Source of the DNA: Geomicrobium halophilum | Lineage (GTDB): Bacteria; Bacillota; Bacilli; Bacillales; Marinococcaceae | Length of the DNA: 64,000 bases | Direction: 5' to 3' | Assembly (NCBI RefSeq): GCF_014207655.1 | Contig: NZ_JACHHJ010000001.1 | Coordinates: forward strand, 682,001 to 746,000 | Shown: positions 27,303 to 35,456 of the stretch, piece after piece | Layout of the letters: each line of letters opens with the position of its first letter | Numbering within the stretch: the first letter of the stretch is position 1 | The notes under the pieces: generated by a model | Seen by the model: only the letters and a program-made list of their open reading frames with translations | Database searches by the model: none | Told to the model about the DNA's origin: nothing | Program-made: the position numbers and the translations under genes

Positions 27303-27965
27303 AGACCATGATGAACTCGTTCGTTGGCGGATTGAGATTATTGATGGGCAGTTAGAGAATAAGATTTAGATAGAATACACAGCCATTGGAACGAAAGCTA
27401 TTCTAATGGATTTTGCACTTTACCAAGAGTGACTTTCTTTCCTGCGTTTATTGGCTCAATGATCCACAAACAGAGAGGCTCAAACTACTGACAATACTAA
27501 GTGCTGGTAAGCACATTGGCATAATCGGTAAATTTTCTTGGCGAATATTAGTAAATTACATGTCATTGGTGGTGAAATCTAGTGGCTGAATCAGGTTTAC
27601 ACAGACGCCGCCGTAGGGCCGAAAATGCTCCCCGCGATTGGCTAACATGTGGCGAGCATCGTTTCGAGTCTAGGCAACATTTGGATAATTCTTCGCTCCA
27701 TAGTAGGTTTTCGTGCGTACAGGCTGATGGATTTCCGATAATTGAGGAGGGACGGGAAAGTATTATCTTGTGACGGAGGGCTAATTTTATGGGAGAGAAT
27801 CTTTGTTTTCTTGTTATATGTAGTCGATGGTGACAAAACTTTATAAAATATAAGTTCGTTGGTGTAAACAAGCTATTAGCAGTTCTGATAGGTTTGTATA
27901 AATATGAACGTGTTGCATGAATATGATATCCTAAAGTGAATTCATGATGAAGACAGGTGAACCGG
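27303..27965. other. Gap of 660 bases without a supportable gene
   Basis: Only short frames exist here. One (27251-27369, ending RWRIEIIDGQLENKI) looks like the end of a protein but I cannot name it. A higher-GC patch at about 27585-27670 differs in composition and may be inserted debris. The leader of the LacI-type gene lies at the right end. Confidence 0.4.
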
Positions 27966-28985
27966 ATGAAAAAAACAATTTATGATATAGCAAAGCATGC
28001 TGGTGTTTCAATTGCTACTGTTTCACGAGTGATCAATAATACTGGACGAATGAGTGACGAGACCAGGAAACGAATACTTAGGATCATGGAGGAATTTGAT
28101 TATCTTCCGAATATGCATGCTTCAGCACTCACCGGTAAGAAAACTAATTCCATTGGTGTTATTGTTCCTGACGTTTCCAACCCCTTCTTTGGCGAAATAG
28201 TGAAATTCATTCAGCTTTTTGCCGAAGAACAAGGGTATACAGTTATTATTGGAAGTACGGATTATCACCCGGAAAAGGAAGCCAATTATTTTTCACTCTT
28301 AAAGCAAAAAAGTGTAGACGGACTAATTATGGCAACTAGTGTTGATAGTGACGAAAGCTTAGAGCGATTACAAGAAATTGTGGACGATAATGTTCCTTTA
28401 GCTATGCTTACCCATGATCGTATGCCATTTCCAATGGATGTAGTAACTATTGATGATAGCATGGGTGGTTATATTGCTACAAATCATTTACTTGAATTAG
28501 GCCATAAGGATATTGTTTTTGTAACAGGTAGTCAAACCATGACATCATTTCGAGATCGTATAAAGGGGGCTAGACAATCATTAGAACATAATGGCGTAGA
28601 GTTTCATGAATCTCAAATAATAAAAAGCCATTTTTCTATTGAAGGAGCTAAAGAAGATATTGGCCAATATTTAGAGACCCATTTACCAACTGCTATTTTT
28701 GCTGTGAATGATGTTTTCGCGTGTGCAACCATCCAAGCAGCTAGGAAGCGGGGAGTTAAAGTGCCTGAGGATTTATCGGTGGTTGGCTTTGATAATACAG
28801 TGTTGGCAGAGGTCACAGACCCTCCATTAACGACCATCTCCCAGCCCAAAGCTGATATGGGAAAACAAATCGTTAGAATGTTAGTTGAAGCCATTGAAGG
28901 AAAGAAAACTTCTAAAAGTAAAATAATACTATCGCCAGAATTAATTATAAGACAATCAACAGTAAAACCAGAAGCACAAGTCTGA
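27966..28985 (+). CDS. LacI-family transcriptional regulator
   Basis: A 339-residue repressor: DNA-binding head MKKTIYDIAKHAGVSIATVSRVINNTG, hinge helix MHASALTGKKTNSIG (the usual Leu pair is only partly kept), and a periplasmic-binding-protein-like sugar domain (VIVPDVSNPFFGEIV to GFDNTVLAEVTDPPLTTI). Start ATG 27966 after AGGTGA; a GTG at 27957 is less likely. It precedes the operon at 29124 and probably binds the palindromes at 29084, 30153, 31925, 35163, 44873 and 45097. The inducer is likely an inositol or related sugar. Confidence 0.92.
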   Translation: MKKTIYDIAKHAGVSIATVSRVINNTGRMSDETRKRILRIMEEFDYLPNMHASALTGKKTNSIGVIVPDVSNPFFGEIVKFIQLFAEEQGYTVIIGSTDYHPEKEANYFSLLKQKSVDGLIMATSVDSDESLERLQEIVDDNVPLAMLTHDRMPFPMDVVTIDDSMGGYIATNHLLELGHKDIVFVTGSQTMTSFRDRIKGARQSLEHNGVEFHESQIIKSHFSIEGAKEDIGQYLETHLPTAIFAVNDVFACATIQAARKRGVKVPEDLSVVGFDNTVLAEVTDPPLTTISQPKADMGKQIVRMLVEAIEGKKTSKSKIILSPELIIRQSTVKPEAQV

Positions 28986-29048
28986 GTACAAAGTAGTTCA
29001 TGATAGCTTTGCACTGTTTTCAGTCTCAATATTATTACTGTTTTACGG

Positions 29049-29076
29049 TTGATTTTTTAAAGAAAATATGTAAAAT
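29049..29076 (+). promoter_or_regulatory. SigA-type promoter of the sugar/inositol operon
   Basis: TTGATT (29049-29054), 16-nt spacer, TAAAAT (29071-29076). The operator at 29084 covers the start region. Confidence 0.6.
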
Positions 29077-29083
29077 AAAGTTA

Positions 29084-29097
29084 AGTAAGCGCTTACT
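29084..29097. promoter_or_regulatory. LacI-type operator 1
   Basis: AGTAAGCGCTTACT, a perfect palindrome with the central CG of LacI-family sites, just downstream of the -10 and 27 nt before the first gene. Confidence 0.85.
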
Positions 29098-29123
29098 CAA
29101 ATATATATTTTGGGGGGTTTCCT

Positions 29124-30137
29124 TTGTCTAAGGTTCATGTTGGAATTCTAGGGGCAGGGTTTGCTGCTTCACTTCATTTAGAAATTTTAAATCAAGACAA
29201 ACGAGTAGAAATTATTGGGATTGCAGACATTTTTACTGAAAAAGCTGAAGCATTAGCTAAGTCAATTAATAAGAATGTGAAAGTAGTGAGTAGTTTAGAA
29301 GAACTATTAAAGCTTGGGGTCGATACTGTATACGTCACGACGCCAAACACAATGCATGCTGAGCCTGTACTTAAATGTTTAGGTCATAATGTAAATGTGT
29401 TTAGTGAAAAACCTATGGCGACTTACCTAGAGGAAGCTGAACAAATTCTCGAGGCGACCAGAAATTCAAAAGCGACTTATAATTTGGGGATGAACCGGCG
29501 GTTTGCGTATACACACAAAAAAATTAAGTCCTTGATTGATGAGGGTCGGATGGAACCGTATATGGCTCATGTTAAATTAAACCGTGGAGAGTTACTTCAC
29601 CCATCATGGACGGCGGATCCTACAAAAACGGGCGGTTTTCTATACGAAACGACAATCCATCAGTTAGATTTATTAACGTATTTCTTTGGTCCTATCAAGA
29701 CGCTCAAGTGTGAAGCGCGCCAAAATATTTCAGAAATAGAATTTGATGATTTTGCCATTCTTTTTACATTTGAGTCTGGAATGATTGCGACATTTGTTTC
29801 CTCTGCTCATTCCGGTTGGTGTTTTCCATTTGAATCGGTTGAAGTATATGGTAAGTACTCCACGGCTGTAACAGAAGAGCTGGATACCATTAAATTTTCG
29901 CCTGGATTAGAAAAGCATATTGAACTAGAGAATTACACACAAGTACCTTTTAATAAAAAGGGCGGCTATGTAGAAGAAGATGAACTTTTTATAGACGCGC
30001 TCGTTAATGGTACAAACCCTCCTGTGTCAGCGGAAGAAGCGTATCGCTTAACCCACTTAATAACCAGTATTTATGAAAGTGCTAAAATCGGAAAAGAAAT
30101 CAATTTTTCTAATGCATTAAACATTAAAAATACCTAA
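29124..30137 (+). CDS. Gfo/Idh/MocA-family oxidoreductase
   Basis: A 337-residue NAD(P)-dependent sugar/inositol dehydrogenase: Rossmann start VGILGAGFAASLHLEIL, VYVTTPNTMHAEPVLKCL, the catalytic-Lys motif FSEKPMAT and GMNRRFAYTH. The C-terminal half has TGGFLYETTIHQLDLLTYFFG, where the usual catalytic Asp/His pair is placed. TTG start at 29124 after a GGGGGG stretch. First gene of an operon with two TIM-barrel enzymes; this pairing is used in pathways that oxidise a sugar or cyclitol hydroxyl and then isomerise or cleave the keto product. Substrate not known. Confidence 0.9.
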   Translation: MSKVHVGILGAGFAASLHLEILNQDKRVEIIGIADIFTEKAEALAKSINKNVKVVSSLEELLKLGVDTVYVTTPNTMHAEPVLKCLGHNVNVFSEKPMATYLEEAEQILEATRNSKATYNLGMNRRFAYTHKKIKSLIDEGRMEPYMAHVKLNRGELLHPSWTADPTKTGGFLYETTIHQLDLLTYFFGPIKTLKCEARQNISEIEFDDFAILFTFESGMIATFVSSAHSGWCFPFESVEVYGKYSTAVTEELDTIKFSPGLEKHIELENYTQVPFNKKGGYVEEDELFIDALVNGTNPPVSAEEAYRLTHLITSIYESAKIGKEINFSNALNIKNT

Positions 30138-30152
30138 TCATTTATCTATAGG

Positions 30153-30164
30153 GTAAGCGATTAC
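30153..30164. promoter_or_regulatory. LacI-type operator 2
   Basis: GTAAGCGATTAC, one mismatch from a palindrome, 23 nt before the next gene. Confidence 0.65.
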
Positions 30165-30186
30165 TCTTAAAAAGGAGTGTTTCCAC

Positions 30187-31017
30187 GTGAAATTTTCAAT
30201 TTGTAGTTGGACATTTGGGGAGAAACCCATTGAGGACATCATCAAGTTTGCGTCCAAGGTAGGTTATGATGAAATTGAAGTTCACGCGGCTGTAGATGCC
30301 TACGATTGGAATTATTTAAGGGAAAAAGCCAAGGACGAAAACATTGATATAAGAGGGTTAAGCGGTGATGCCGAGTGGCTACAGGAAGAAACGGATATGG
30401 CTCATTCTGATCCAAAGAAGAGGAGACTGGCAGTTGAATATTTCAAAAAACAGGTGGAAGCAGCTGAAATTGTTCAGGCTGAATACATTGTGGTTTCTCC
30501 CTCGGCTCCAGGAAAAGCAGTACCATTGGGTAATGGGGAAGAAGATTGGGTATGGGCAATCGAATCCATTCAAGAATTGGCCCCCTTCGCTCAAACAAAA
30601 GGAGTCGATTTGATTATAGAGCCTTTAAATCGATACGAAAGCTGTATATTAAATAACGCCAAACAGGCCAAGGCTTTTGTAGAGGAAGTTGCTGCGCCAA
30701 ATGTGAAAACAATGCTCGATACTTTCCACATGAATATTGAAGAAACAAACCTAACCACCCCCTTTGTGGAATTAGGCGAGGCTTTAGGTCACATTCATGT
30801 GGCTGATACGAATCGAAGAGGATTGGGACGAGGCCGTTTACCATTTGATGAAGTGGCAGAAGGTATTAAACAATCCGGTTATAATGGGACGATTACCGTA
30901 GAGTGCTTAGCCCCTGGACCTGATCCGTTCGAAGCAAATAAAACAGAGGAGAGTATGGAGTGGATCTATACGTATGCGGAAGAAACTTTGCATAAGCTTC
31001 ATCAATTTTTTAAGTAG
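30187..31017 (+). CDS. Sugar phosphate isomerase/epimerase (TIM barrel, ketose 3-epimerase-like)
   Basis: A 276-residue xylose-isomerase-like TIM barrel. Metal and substrate residues can be placed at IIEPLNRYESC (Glu), MLDTFHMNIEE (Asp/His), HIHVADTNRRGLGRGRLPF and TVECLAPG (Glu), the set found in D-psicose/D-tagatose 3-epimerase relatives. The YESCILNNAKQA stretch supports that branch. It follows the MocA dehydrogenase and precedes iolI by 17 nt. Likely acts on a keto-sugar or keto-inositol made by the dehydrogenase; substrate inferred from context only. Confidence 0.85.
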   Translation: MKFSICSWTFGEKPIEDIIKFASKVGYDEIEVHAAVDAYDWNYLREKAKDENIDIRGLSGDAEWLQEETDMAHSDPKKRRLAVEYFKKQVEAAEIVQAEYIVVSPSAPGKAVPLGNGEEDWVWAIESIQELAPFAQTKGVDLIIEPLNRYESCILNNAKQAKAFVEEVAAPNVKTMLDTFHMNIEETNLTTPFVELGEALGHIHVADTNRRGLGRGRLPFDEVAEGIKQSGYNGTITVECLAPGPDPFEANKTEESMEWIYTYAEETLHKLHQFFK

Positions 31018-31034
31018 ATAAGGAGCTATCAATA

Positions 31035-31859
31035 ATGAAATTAGGTCTTAATGGATCAACAACTGATCAGTGTACGCTGGAAGAAGATATCGCCGTTGCA
31101 GATCAGGCAGGGTTTGATGTATTAGAGCTTCGGACATACAAAATTAGTACGTATCTCGAAAAGCATTCTCTTAAAGAACTGAATAATCTCTTCAGTCGGA
31201 CAAATATAGAGCCTTATGCCATTAATGCTATTGAATTTTTTAATCTGAAAACCAGAAAGGGCAAAGAAAATATCCTAAAAGAGACGGAATATTGGTGTTA
31301 TGTGGCAAACGCCATTAATTGTCCGTACGTTATTGCTGTGCCAAGTCAGAATCAAAATGGTGCAGGAGAAGAAGAAATTTTTGCAGACACTGTACAGATG
31401 TTAGAAGAAATGGCTGATATTGCAAATCGGTTTCACGTCAATTTGGCTTTTGAATTTATAGGGTTTAAAGAATTCTCAGTCCGAACACTATCAGTAGCCA
31501 ATCAGATTGTTCAAGAAGTTAACCGTGAAAACATTGGTCTGGTGATTGATACTTACCACTTTTATAATGGCGGTTCGAGTTTGAAATCAATTGAAAAAGT
31601 GGACAAAAACAAACTTTTCATTTTTCATATCAACGATGCGGAAGATGTAAGTAAAGAAGAACGTACTGAAGCGCACCGCATATTTCCAGGTCTAGGTGTT
31701 ATTCCCTTAACCGATATTTGCAAAGCTTTAAAAGAAATTGGATATGATCATATGGTAAGCTTGGAGTTATTTAGACCTGATTACTGGGAAATGGGAAAGC
31801 AGCATTTAGCAAATGATTCTTATCGGTACGTAAAGCACGCTATAGAGAAGGTCTTTTAA
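31035..31859 (+). CDS. iolI: 2-keto-myo-inositol (inosose) isomerase
   Basis: A 274-residue TIM barrel that closely follows Bacillus IolI: MKLGLNGSTTDQCTLEEDI, EKHSLKELNNLF, EPYAINAIEFFN, LAFEFIGFKEFSVRTL, GLVIDTYHFYNGGSSLKSI, FIFHINDAEDVSKEERTEAHRIFPG and SLELFRPDYW. IolI interconverts 2-keto-myo-inositol and 1-keto-D-chiro-inositol, bringing D-chiro-inositol into the myo-inositol route. Metal ligands are the Glu of EFIG, Asp/His of DTYHF, and the Glu of LELF. RBS AAGGAG ahead of ATG 31035. The rest of the pathway is split between this operon (iolE) and iolABCDJ. Confidence 0.88.
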   Translation: MKLGLNGSTTDQCTLEEDIAVADQAGFDVLELRTYKISTYLEKHSLKELNNLFSRTNIEPYAINAIEFFNLKTRKGKENILKETEYWCYVANAINCPYVIAVPSQNQNGAGEEEIFADTVQMLEEMADIANRFHVNLAFEFIGFKEFSVRTLSVANQIVQEVNRENIGLVIDTYHFYNGGSSLKSIEKVDKNKLFIFHINDAEDVSKEERTEAHRIFPGLGVIPLTDICKALKEIGYDHMVSLELFRPDYWEMGKQHLANDSYRYVKHAIEKVF

Positions 31860-31924
31860 AAAATAAGGTCGAACAATAAGCACTTTCATTACAAATTCTA
31901 TACAAGTACAATACTACTCAAAGG

Positions 31925-31936
31925 GTAAGCCCTTAC
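31925..31936. promoter_or_regulatory. LacI-type operator 3
   Basis: GTAAGCCCTTAC, a near palindrome, 32 nt before the next dehydrogenase gene. Confidence 0.6.
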
Positions 31937-31968
31937 TCATTTTCTCATCTATTGAAGGAGAAGATACA

Positions 31969-33144
31969 ATGAAAAAACAACTACGGGTTGGAATGGTTGG
32001 CTATAAGATGATGGGACGAGCGCATAGCAATGCGTATCGAGCTCTTCCCTTTTTCTTTGATCACGATATAAGTCTAGTTACCGAAGCTATTGTTGGAAGA
32101 GATGAAGCAAAAACAGCCGAAGCTGCAAGGAAACTTGGATGGAACTCTTATGAAACCGATTGGCGAAAGCTGATTGAAAGAGATGATATCGATATTATTG
32201 ATATTGTAACTCCAAATGACACCCATGAAGAAATAGCCATAGCAGCTGCAGAAGCCGGGAAACATGTTATTTGTGAAAAACCGCTGTCATTAACCCTTCA
32301 ACAATCGAAACGTATGCTAACTGCTGTAGAAAATTATGAGGTCATGCATATGATTTGTCATAATTATCGTTTTTCGCCAGCGGTTCAGTTTGCGAAGAAA
32401 TTGATTTCAGAGAATCGGTTAGGAAAAATTTATCATATGCGAGCGACATTCATACAAGATTGGTTAATGGATCCCGAGTTTCCACTTGTTTGGCGCTTAC
32501 AACAAAATGCTTCAGGTTCAGGCACACTGGGTGATTTAGGTTCTCATATTTTAGATTTAGCCCGATTCTTGGTTGGAGAATTTGAGGAAGTCATTGGAAT
32601 GACTGAGACATTTATCAAAAGACGTCCTCTTGGAGGAATGGGCGCTATGCTTCAACCTGAACGTTCACAAACAAAAGAATACGGAGATGTGACAGTGGAT
32701 GATGCAGCTGCCTTTTTGGCTCGTTTTGAAAACGGTGCCATGGGGAATTTTGAGGTGAGTCGCTTTGCCAGGGGAAATCGAGCGGGGAATCGTTTTGAAA
32801 TTAACGGGGAGAACGGTTCGATTCGATGGGATATGGAAAATTTAAATAATTTACAGGTGTACCTCGAAGAAGATGAACCAGGTCTCCAGGGTTTCCGAAC
32901 AATAAATTGTACAGAAATGGAGCATCCATATGCATCTGCTTATTGGGGAGCAGGCCATATCCTCGGCTATGAACACACCTTTATCCATTTATTAGATGAA
33001 TTTGTAAGAGCATTCGAAACAAAGAACAATCCATCTCCCGATTTTGAGGACGGTGTTAAGAATCAGGCCGTTTTAGAAGCGGTAGAAAGGTCAATTGAGA
33101 CCAGGACATGGTCCAATTTTACAGATATTTTGCAATCGATTTAA
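31969..33144 (+). CDS. Gfo/Idh/MocA-family oxidoreductase (long form)
   Basis: A 391-residue member: VGMVGYKMMGRAHSNAYR (Rossmann), DIVTPNDTHEEIAIAAAEAGKHVICEKPLS (Lys of EKP), CHNYRFSPAVQFAKKLI, GSGTLGDLGSHILDLARFLVGE (catalytic Asp/His region) and a long C-terminal half with YWGAGHILGYEHTFIH. This long form with the LGDLGSH motif occurs in inositol and 3-keto-glycoside gene sets. AAGGAG precedes ATG 31969. It has its own operator just upstream, so it may be transcribed separately from 29124-31859. Confidence 0.9.
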   Translation: MKKQLRVGMVGYKMMGRAHSNAYRALPFFFDHDISLVTEAIVGRDEAKTAEAARKLGWNSYETDWRKLIERDDIDIIDIVTPNDTHEEIAIAAAEAGKHVICEKPLSLTLQQSKRMLTAVENYEVMHMICHNYRFSPAVQFAKKLISENRLGKIYHMRATFIQDWLMDPEFPLVWRLQQNASGSGTLGDLGSHILDLARFLVGEFEEVIGMTETFIKRRPLGGMGAMLQPERSQTKEYGDVTVDDAAAFLARFENGAMGNFEVSRFARGNRAGNRFEINGENGSIRWDMENLNNLQVYLEEDEPGLQGFRTINCTEMEHPYASAYWGAGHILGYEHTFIHLLDEFVRAFETKNNPSPDFEDGVKNQAVLEAVERSIETRTWSNFTDILQSI

Positions 33145-33170
33145 AATAAAAAATGAAAGGTGATGTTTAA

Positions 33171-34187
33171 ATGACTCAACAAGTGCGGTGTGCAGTACTA
33201 GGCCTCGGTCGTCTTGGTTATTATCATGCCAAAAATATGATAACAGCAGTCACAAGTGCTTCGCTTACCATTGTTGTTGATCCCATGCCTGGTAGAGCAG
33301 AACAAGTGGCAAGTGATTTGGGAGTTGAAAAATATTCAGATTCTCCTTCGGAAGTAATGAAGGACCCAGATATAGATGCTGTTATCATTGTAACTCCGAC
33401 TAGTACACACGCTAAAATGATCACACTAGCTGCGGAGCATGGTAAACAAATTTTTGTAGAAAAGCCTTTAACATTAAATGTAGAAGAATCAAAAGCTGTC
33501 TCAAAGGTCATTGAAGAGACAGGGGTGATTTGCCAAGTAGGATTTATGCGACGCTTTGATCCAGCATATGCAGATGCTAAGAAACGCATTGATTCCGGTG
33601 AAATTGGTGATCCAATTTATTTTAAAGGCTTTACCCGTGATCAAGGTTCCCCCCCTGCTGATTTTATTAGGCACAGTGGTGGTTTGTTTGTAGATTGTTC
33701 GATCCATGATTATGACATTGCCAGGTACTTAATGGGATCAGAAATCACGTCAGTAAGTGGCCATGGGCGTATTTTAAAATATGAATTTATGAAAGAATGC
33801 AATGATATAGATCAAGCGCTATCTTATATAGAGTTTGAATCAGGTGCAGCTGGAGATGTTGAAGCAAGTCGAATCTCCCCTTACGGTCACGACATTAGGG
33901 CTGAGATTATTGGAACAAAAGGAAGTATTTTTGTGGGGACACTTCGTAATCAAGATGTAACCGTACAGACTGCGGCTGGCAGCACCTATGAGATTATTCC
34001 GGACTTTCAAACACGATTTCATGATGCATACTGCCTTGAACTGCAACACTTTGTAGAATGTGTTCAAAACAAAACGAAGCCTATCGTCAATGATGTAGAC
34101 GCTACGATTAATTTAGAAATTGCTTTGGCAGCAACGGAGTCATTGCATAGTAGAAGACCTGTATATTTTAAAAAAACAACTGTATAA
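33171..34187 (+). CDS. Inositol 2-dehydrogenase-like Gfo/Idh/MocA oxidoreductase
   Basis: A 338-residue protein: CAVLGLGRLGYYHAKNM, VTPTSTHAKMITLAAEHGKQIFVEKPLTL, CQVGFMRRFDPAYADAKKRID, RDQGSPPADFIRHSGGLFVDCSIHDYDIARYLMG. The GF(M/N)RRFDP and GGxFxDxxIHDxDxAR elements are those of the IolG/IdhA branch, which oxidises myo- or scyllo-inositol to inosose with NAD+. A second IolG-like protein is at 51076, so the two may use different inositol isomers. It is followed 30 nt later by iolE, which would take the product. Confidence 0.85.
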   Translation: MTQQVRCAVLGLGRLGYYHAKNMITAVTSASLTIVVDPMPGRAEQVASDLGVEKYSDSPSEVMKDPDIDAVIIVTPTSTHAKMITLAAEHGKQIFVEKPLTLNVEESKAVSKVIEETGVICQVGFMRRFDPAYADAKKRIDSGEIGDPIYFKGFTRDQGSPPADFIRHSGGLFVDCSIHDYDIARYLMGSEITSVSGHGRILKYEFMKECNDIDQALSYIEFESGAAGDVEASRISPYGHDIRAEIIGTKGSIFVGTLRNQDVTVQTAAGSTYEIIPDFQTRFHDAYCLELQHFVECVQNKTKPIVNDVDATINLEIALAATESLHSRRPVYFKKTTV

Positions 34188-34217
34188 GAAAAGGAAAATG
34201 AATTGAGGAGGGGTATT

Positions 34218-35141
34218 ATGACACATAATGAAATAAAACTCGGAATTGCACCAATTAGTTGGACAAATGATGACATTCCTGAACTAGGAGATCATTTTAC
34301 CATTGATGCTATTTTTTCTGATCTTTCAAAGATAGGGTATTCAGGAACTGAAATGGGGAGAAAATTTCCTACTGATCGTTCACTTTTAGAAACTACGTTG
34401 AATAAATACGGAATTGTAATGGCGAGTAAGTTCATTATCACGTACTTCTCGTATCCTGAAGAATTGGAAAATGAACTTGAGTCGTTCCGTAAATGGCTGG
34501 AACTTCTACAGCCGCTAGGAGTAAAGGAAGTCATTGTATGTGAGATGGGTGGCTCTATGCATTGGGACATTGGGGAAGGTAAGGATGATTTAAAGATTCG
34601 TATGCTGAATGAAGAAAGATGGCAGTCTCTGACCGATGGATTGAATCGGGCCGGTGAAATGAGCCAAACTTATGGGATGGAACTTGTTTATCATCAACAT
34701 GCGGGAACGGTAATAGAAAAACCTGCTGAACTAGCAGAATTAACGAAGCGAACAAACCCGAATTATGTTTCCCTACTCTATGATACAGGTCATATCTATT
34801 ACGGCGGAGGGGATCCTTATCAAGAGCTTGAAACATACATCCATCGCATAAAATATGTTCATTTAAAAGATGTCCGAAAGGAACGATTAGAACAAAGCTT
34901 TAAAAAAGGTGAAAACTTCCGCCAGCAAGTCTTAAGCGGTGTTTTTACAGTTCCGGGAGATGATGGATGTATTAATTTCAAGCCTATCATTGATCGACTT
35001 ATCCAACATGAATATAAAGGTTGGATCGTTGTTGAAGCAGAACAAGATCCAGATGTTTATCCACCATATGAATATGCTTTTAAAGCGAAGAAGTGTGTTG
35101 ATGAGTTGCTGAATAACGCTTATGAAAATGTAAAAAAATAA
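34218..35141 (+). CDS. iolE: Inosose dehydratase (IolE-type)
   Basis: A 307-residue TIM barrel: KLGIAPISWTNDDIPELG is the standard IolE opening, followed by GYSGTEMGRKFPTD, YHQHAGTVIEKPAEL, LLYDTGHIYYGGGDP, YVHLKDVR and GWIVVEAEQDP with the metal ligands. It dehydrates 2-keto-myo-inositol to the diketone used by IolD. Start at ATG 34218 because GAGGAGGGG (34205-34213) lies directly before; a TTG at 34203 is too early. It is separate from iolABCDJ, unlike the single iol operon of B. subtilis. Confidence 0.9.
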   Translation: MTHNEIKLGIAPISWTNDDIPELGDHFTIDAIFSDLSKIGYSGTEMGRKFPTDRSLLETTLNKYGIVMASKFIITYFSYPEELENELESFRKWLELLQPLGVKEVIVCEMGGSMHWDIGEGKDDLKIRMLNEERWQSLTDGLNRAGEMSQTYGMELVYHQHAGTVIEKPAELAELTKRTNPNYVSLLYDTGHIYYGGGDPYQELETYIHRIKYVHLKDVRKERLEQSFKKGENFRQQVLSGVFTVPGDDGCINFKPIIDRLIQHEYKGWIVVEAEQDPDVYPPYEYAFKAKKCVDELLNNAYENVKK

Positions 35142-35158
35142 AATGAGAGTCCAAAGAA

Positions 35159-35443
35159 ATGGTTAAGCGCTTAATCATATATTTTTATACTAGATATTGC
35201 CAATTAGGAAGGATCAAGCACTTTCAAAATGAAGTGCTTGATCCAGTAAAAGCTCCGTTAAACGATAAAAATTACCGAAAATTCCTTGAAGTACTTCATG
35301 AAAAAATTAAAACTTATAAAACGGCTGTGCAGGCTAAAGCATCTCGGAAGAAAGTGGAGAGTTATTTTGAAGGAATAGAGACTATACCGTGGTTGCTGGT
35401 AAGTCGAACGGGCGACGGTTTATATCAATGGCTTCCAACTTAG
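35159..35443 (+). CDS. Small hypothetical protein, doubtful
   Basis: A 94-residue frame with no recognised domain; the middle is basic and helical (NYRKFLEVLHEKIKTYKTAVQAKASRKKVES). It begins right at the LacI-type palindrome at 35163 and contains a 13-bp perfect inverted repeat (35211-35244), both odd inside a gene, and I see no strong ribosome site before ATG 35159. It may start further in, be a fragment of a lost gene, or not be coding. Confidence 0.3.
   Translation: MVKRLIIYFYTRYCQLGRIKHFQNEVLDPVKAPLNDKNYRKFLEVLHEKIKTYKTAVQAKASRKKVESYFEGIETIPWLLVSRTGDGLYQWLPT
35163..35174. promoter_or_regulatory. LacI-type operator 4
   Basis: TTAAGCGCTTAA, a perfect palindrome within GGTTAAGCGCTTAATC, between iolE and the sugar porter. 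Confidence 0.65.
35211..35244. repeat. 13-bp perfect inverted repeat
   Basis: GGATCAAGCACTT (35211-35223) and AAGTGCTTGATCC (35232-35244). No T tract follows; it may be a terminator relic or an mRNA-stabilising stem between iolE and the porter. Confidence 0.6.
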
Positions 35444-35456
35444 GAGTGAATAAGTA

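Noticed and set aside
27582-27773. 63-codon frame RRRRRAENAPRDWLTC
   Set aside because: It has no start context and an odd composition; the patch is more likely inserted or non-coding DNA.
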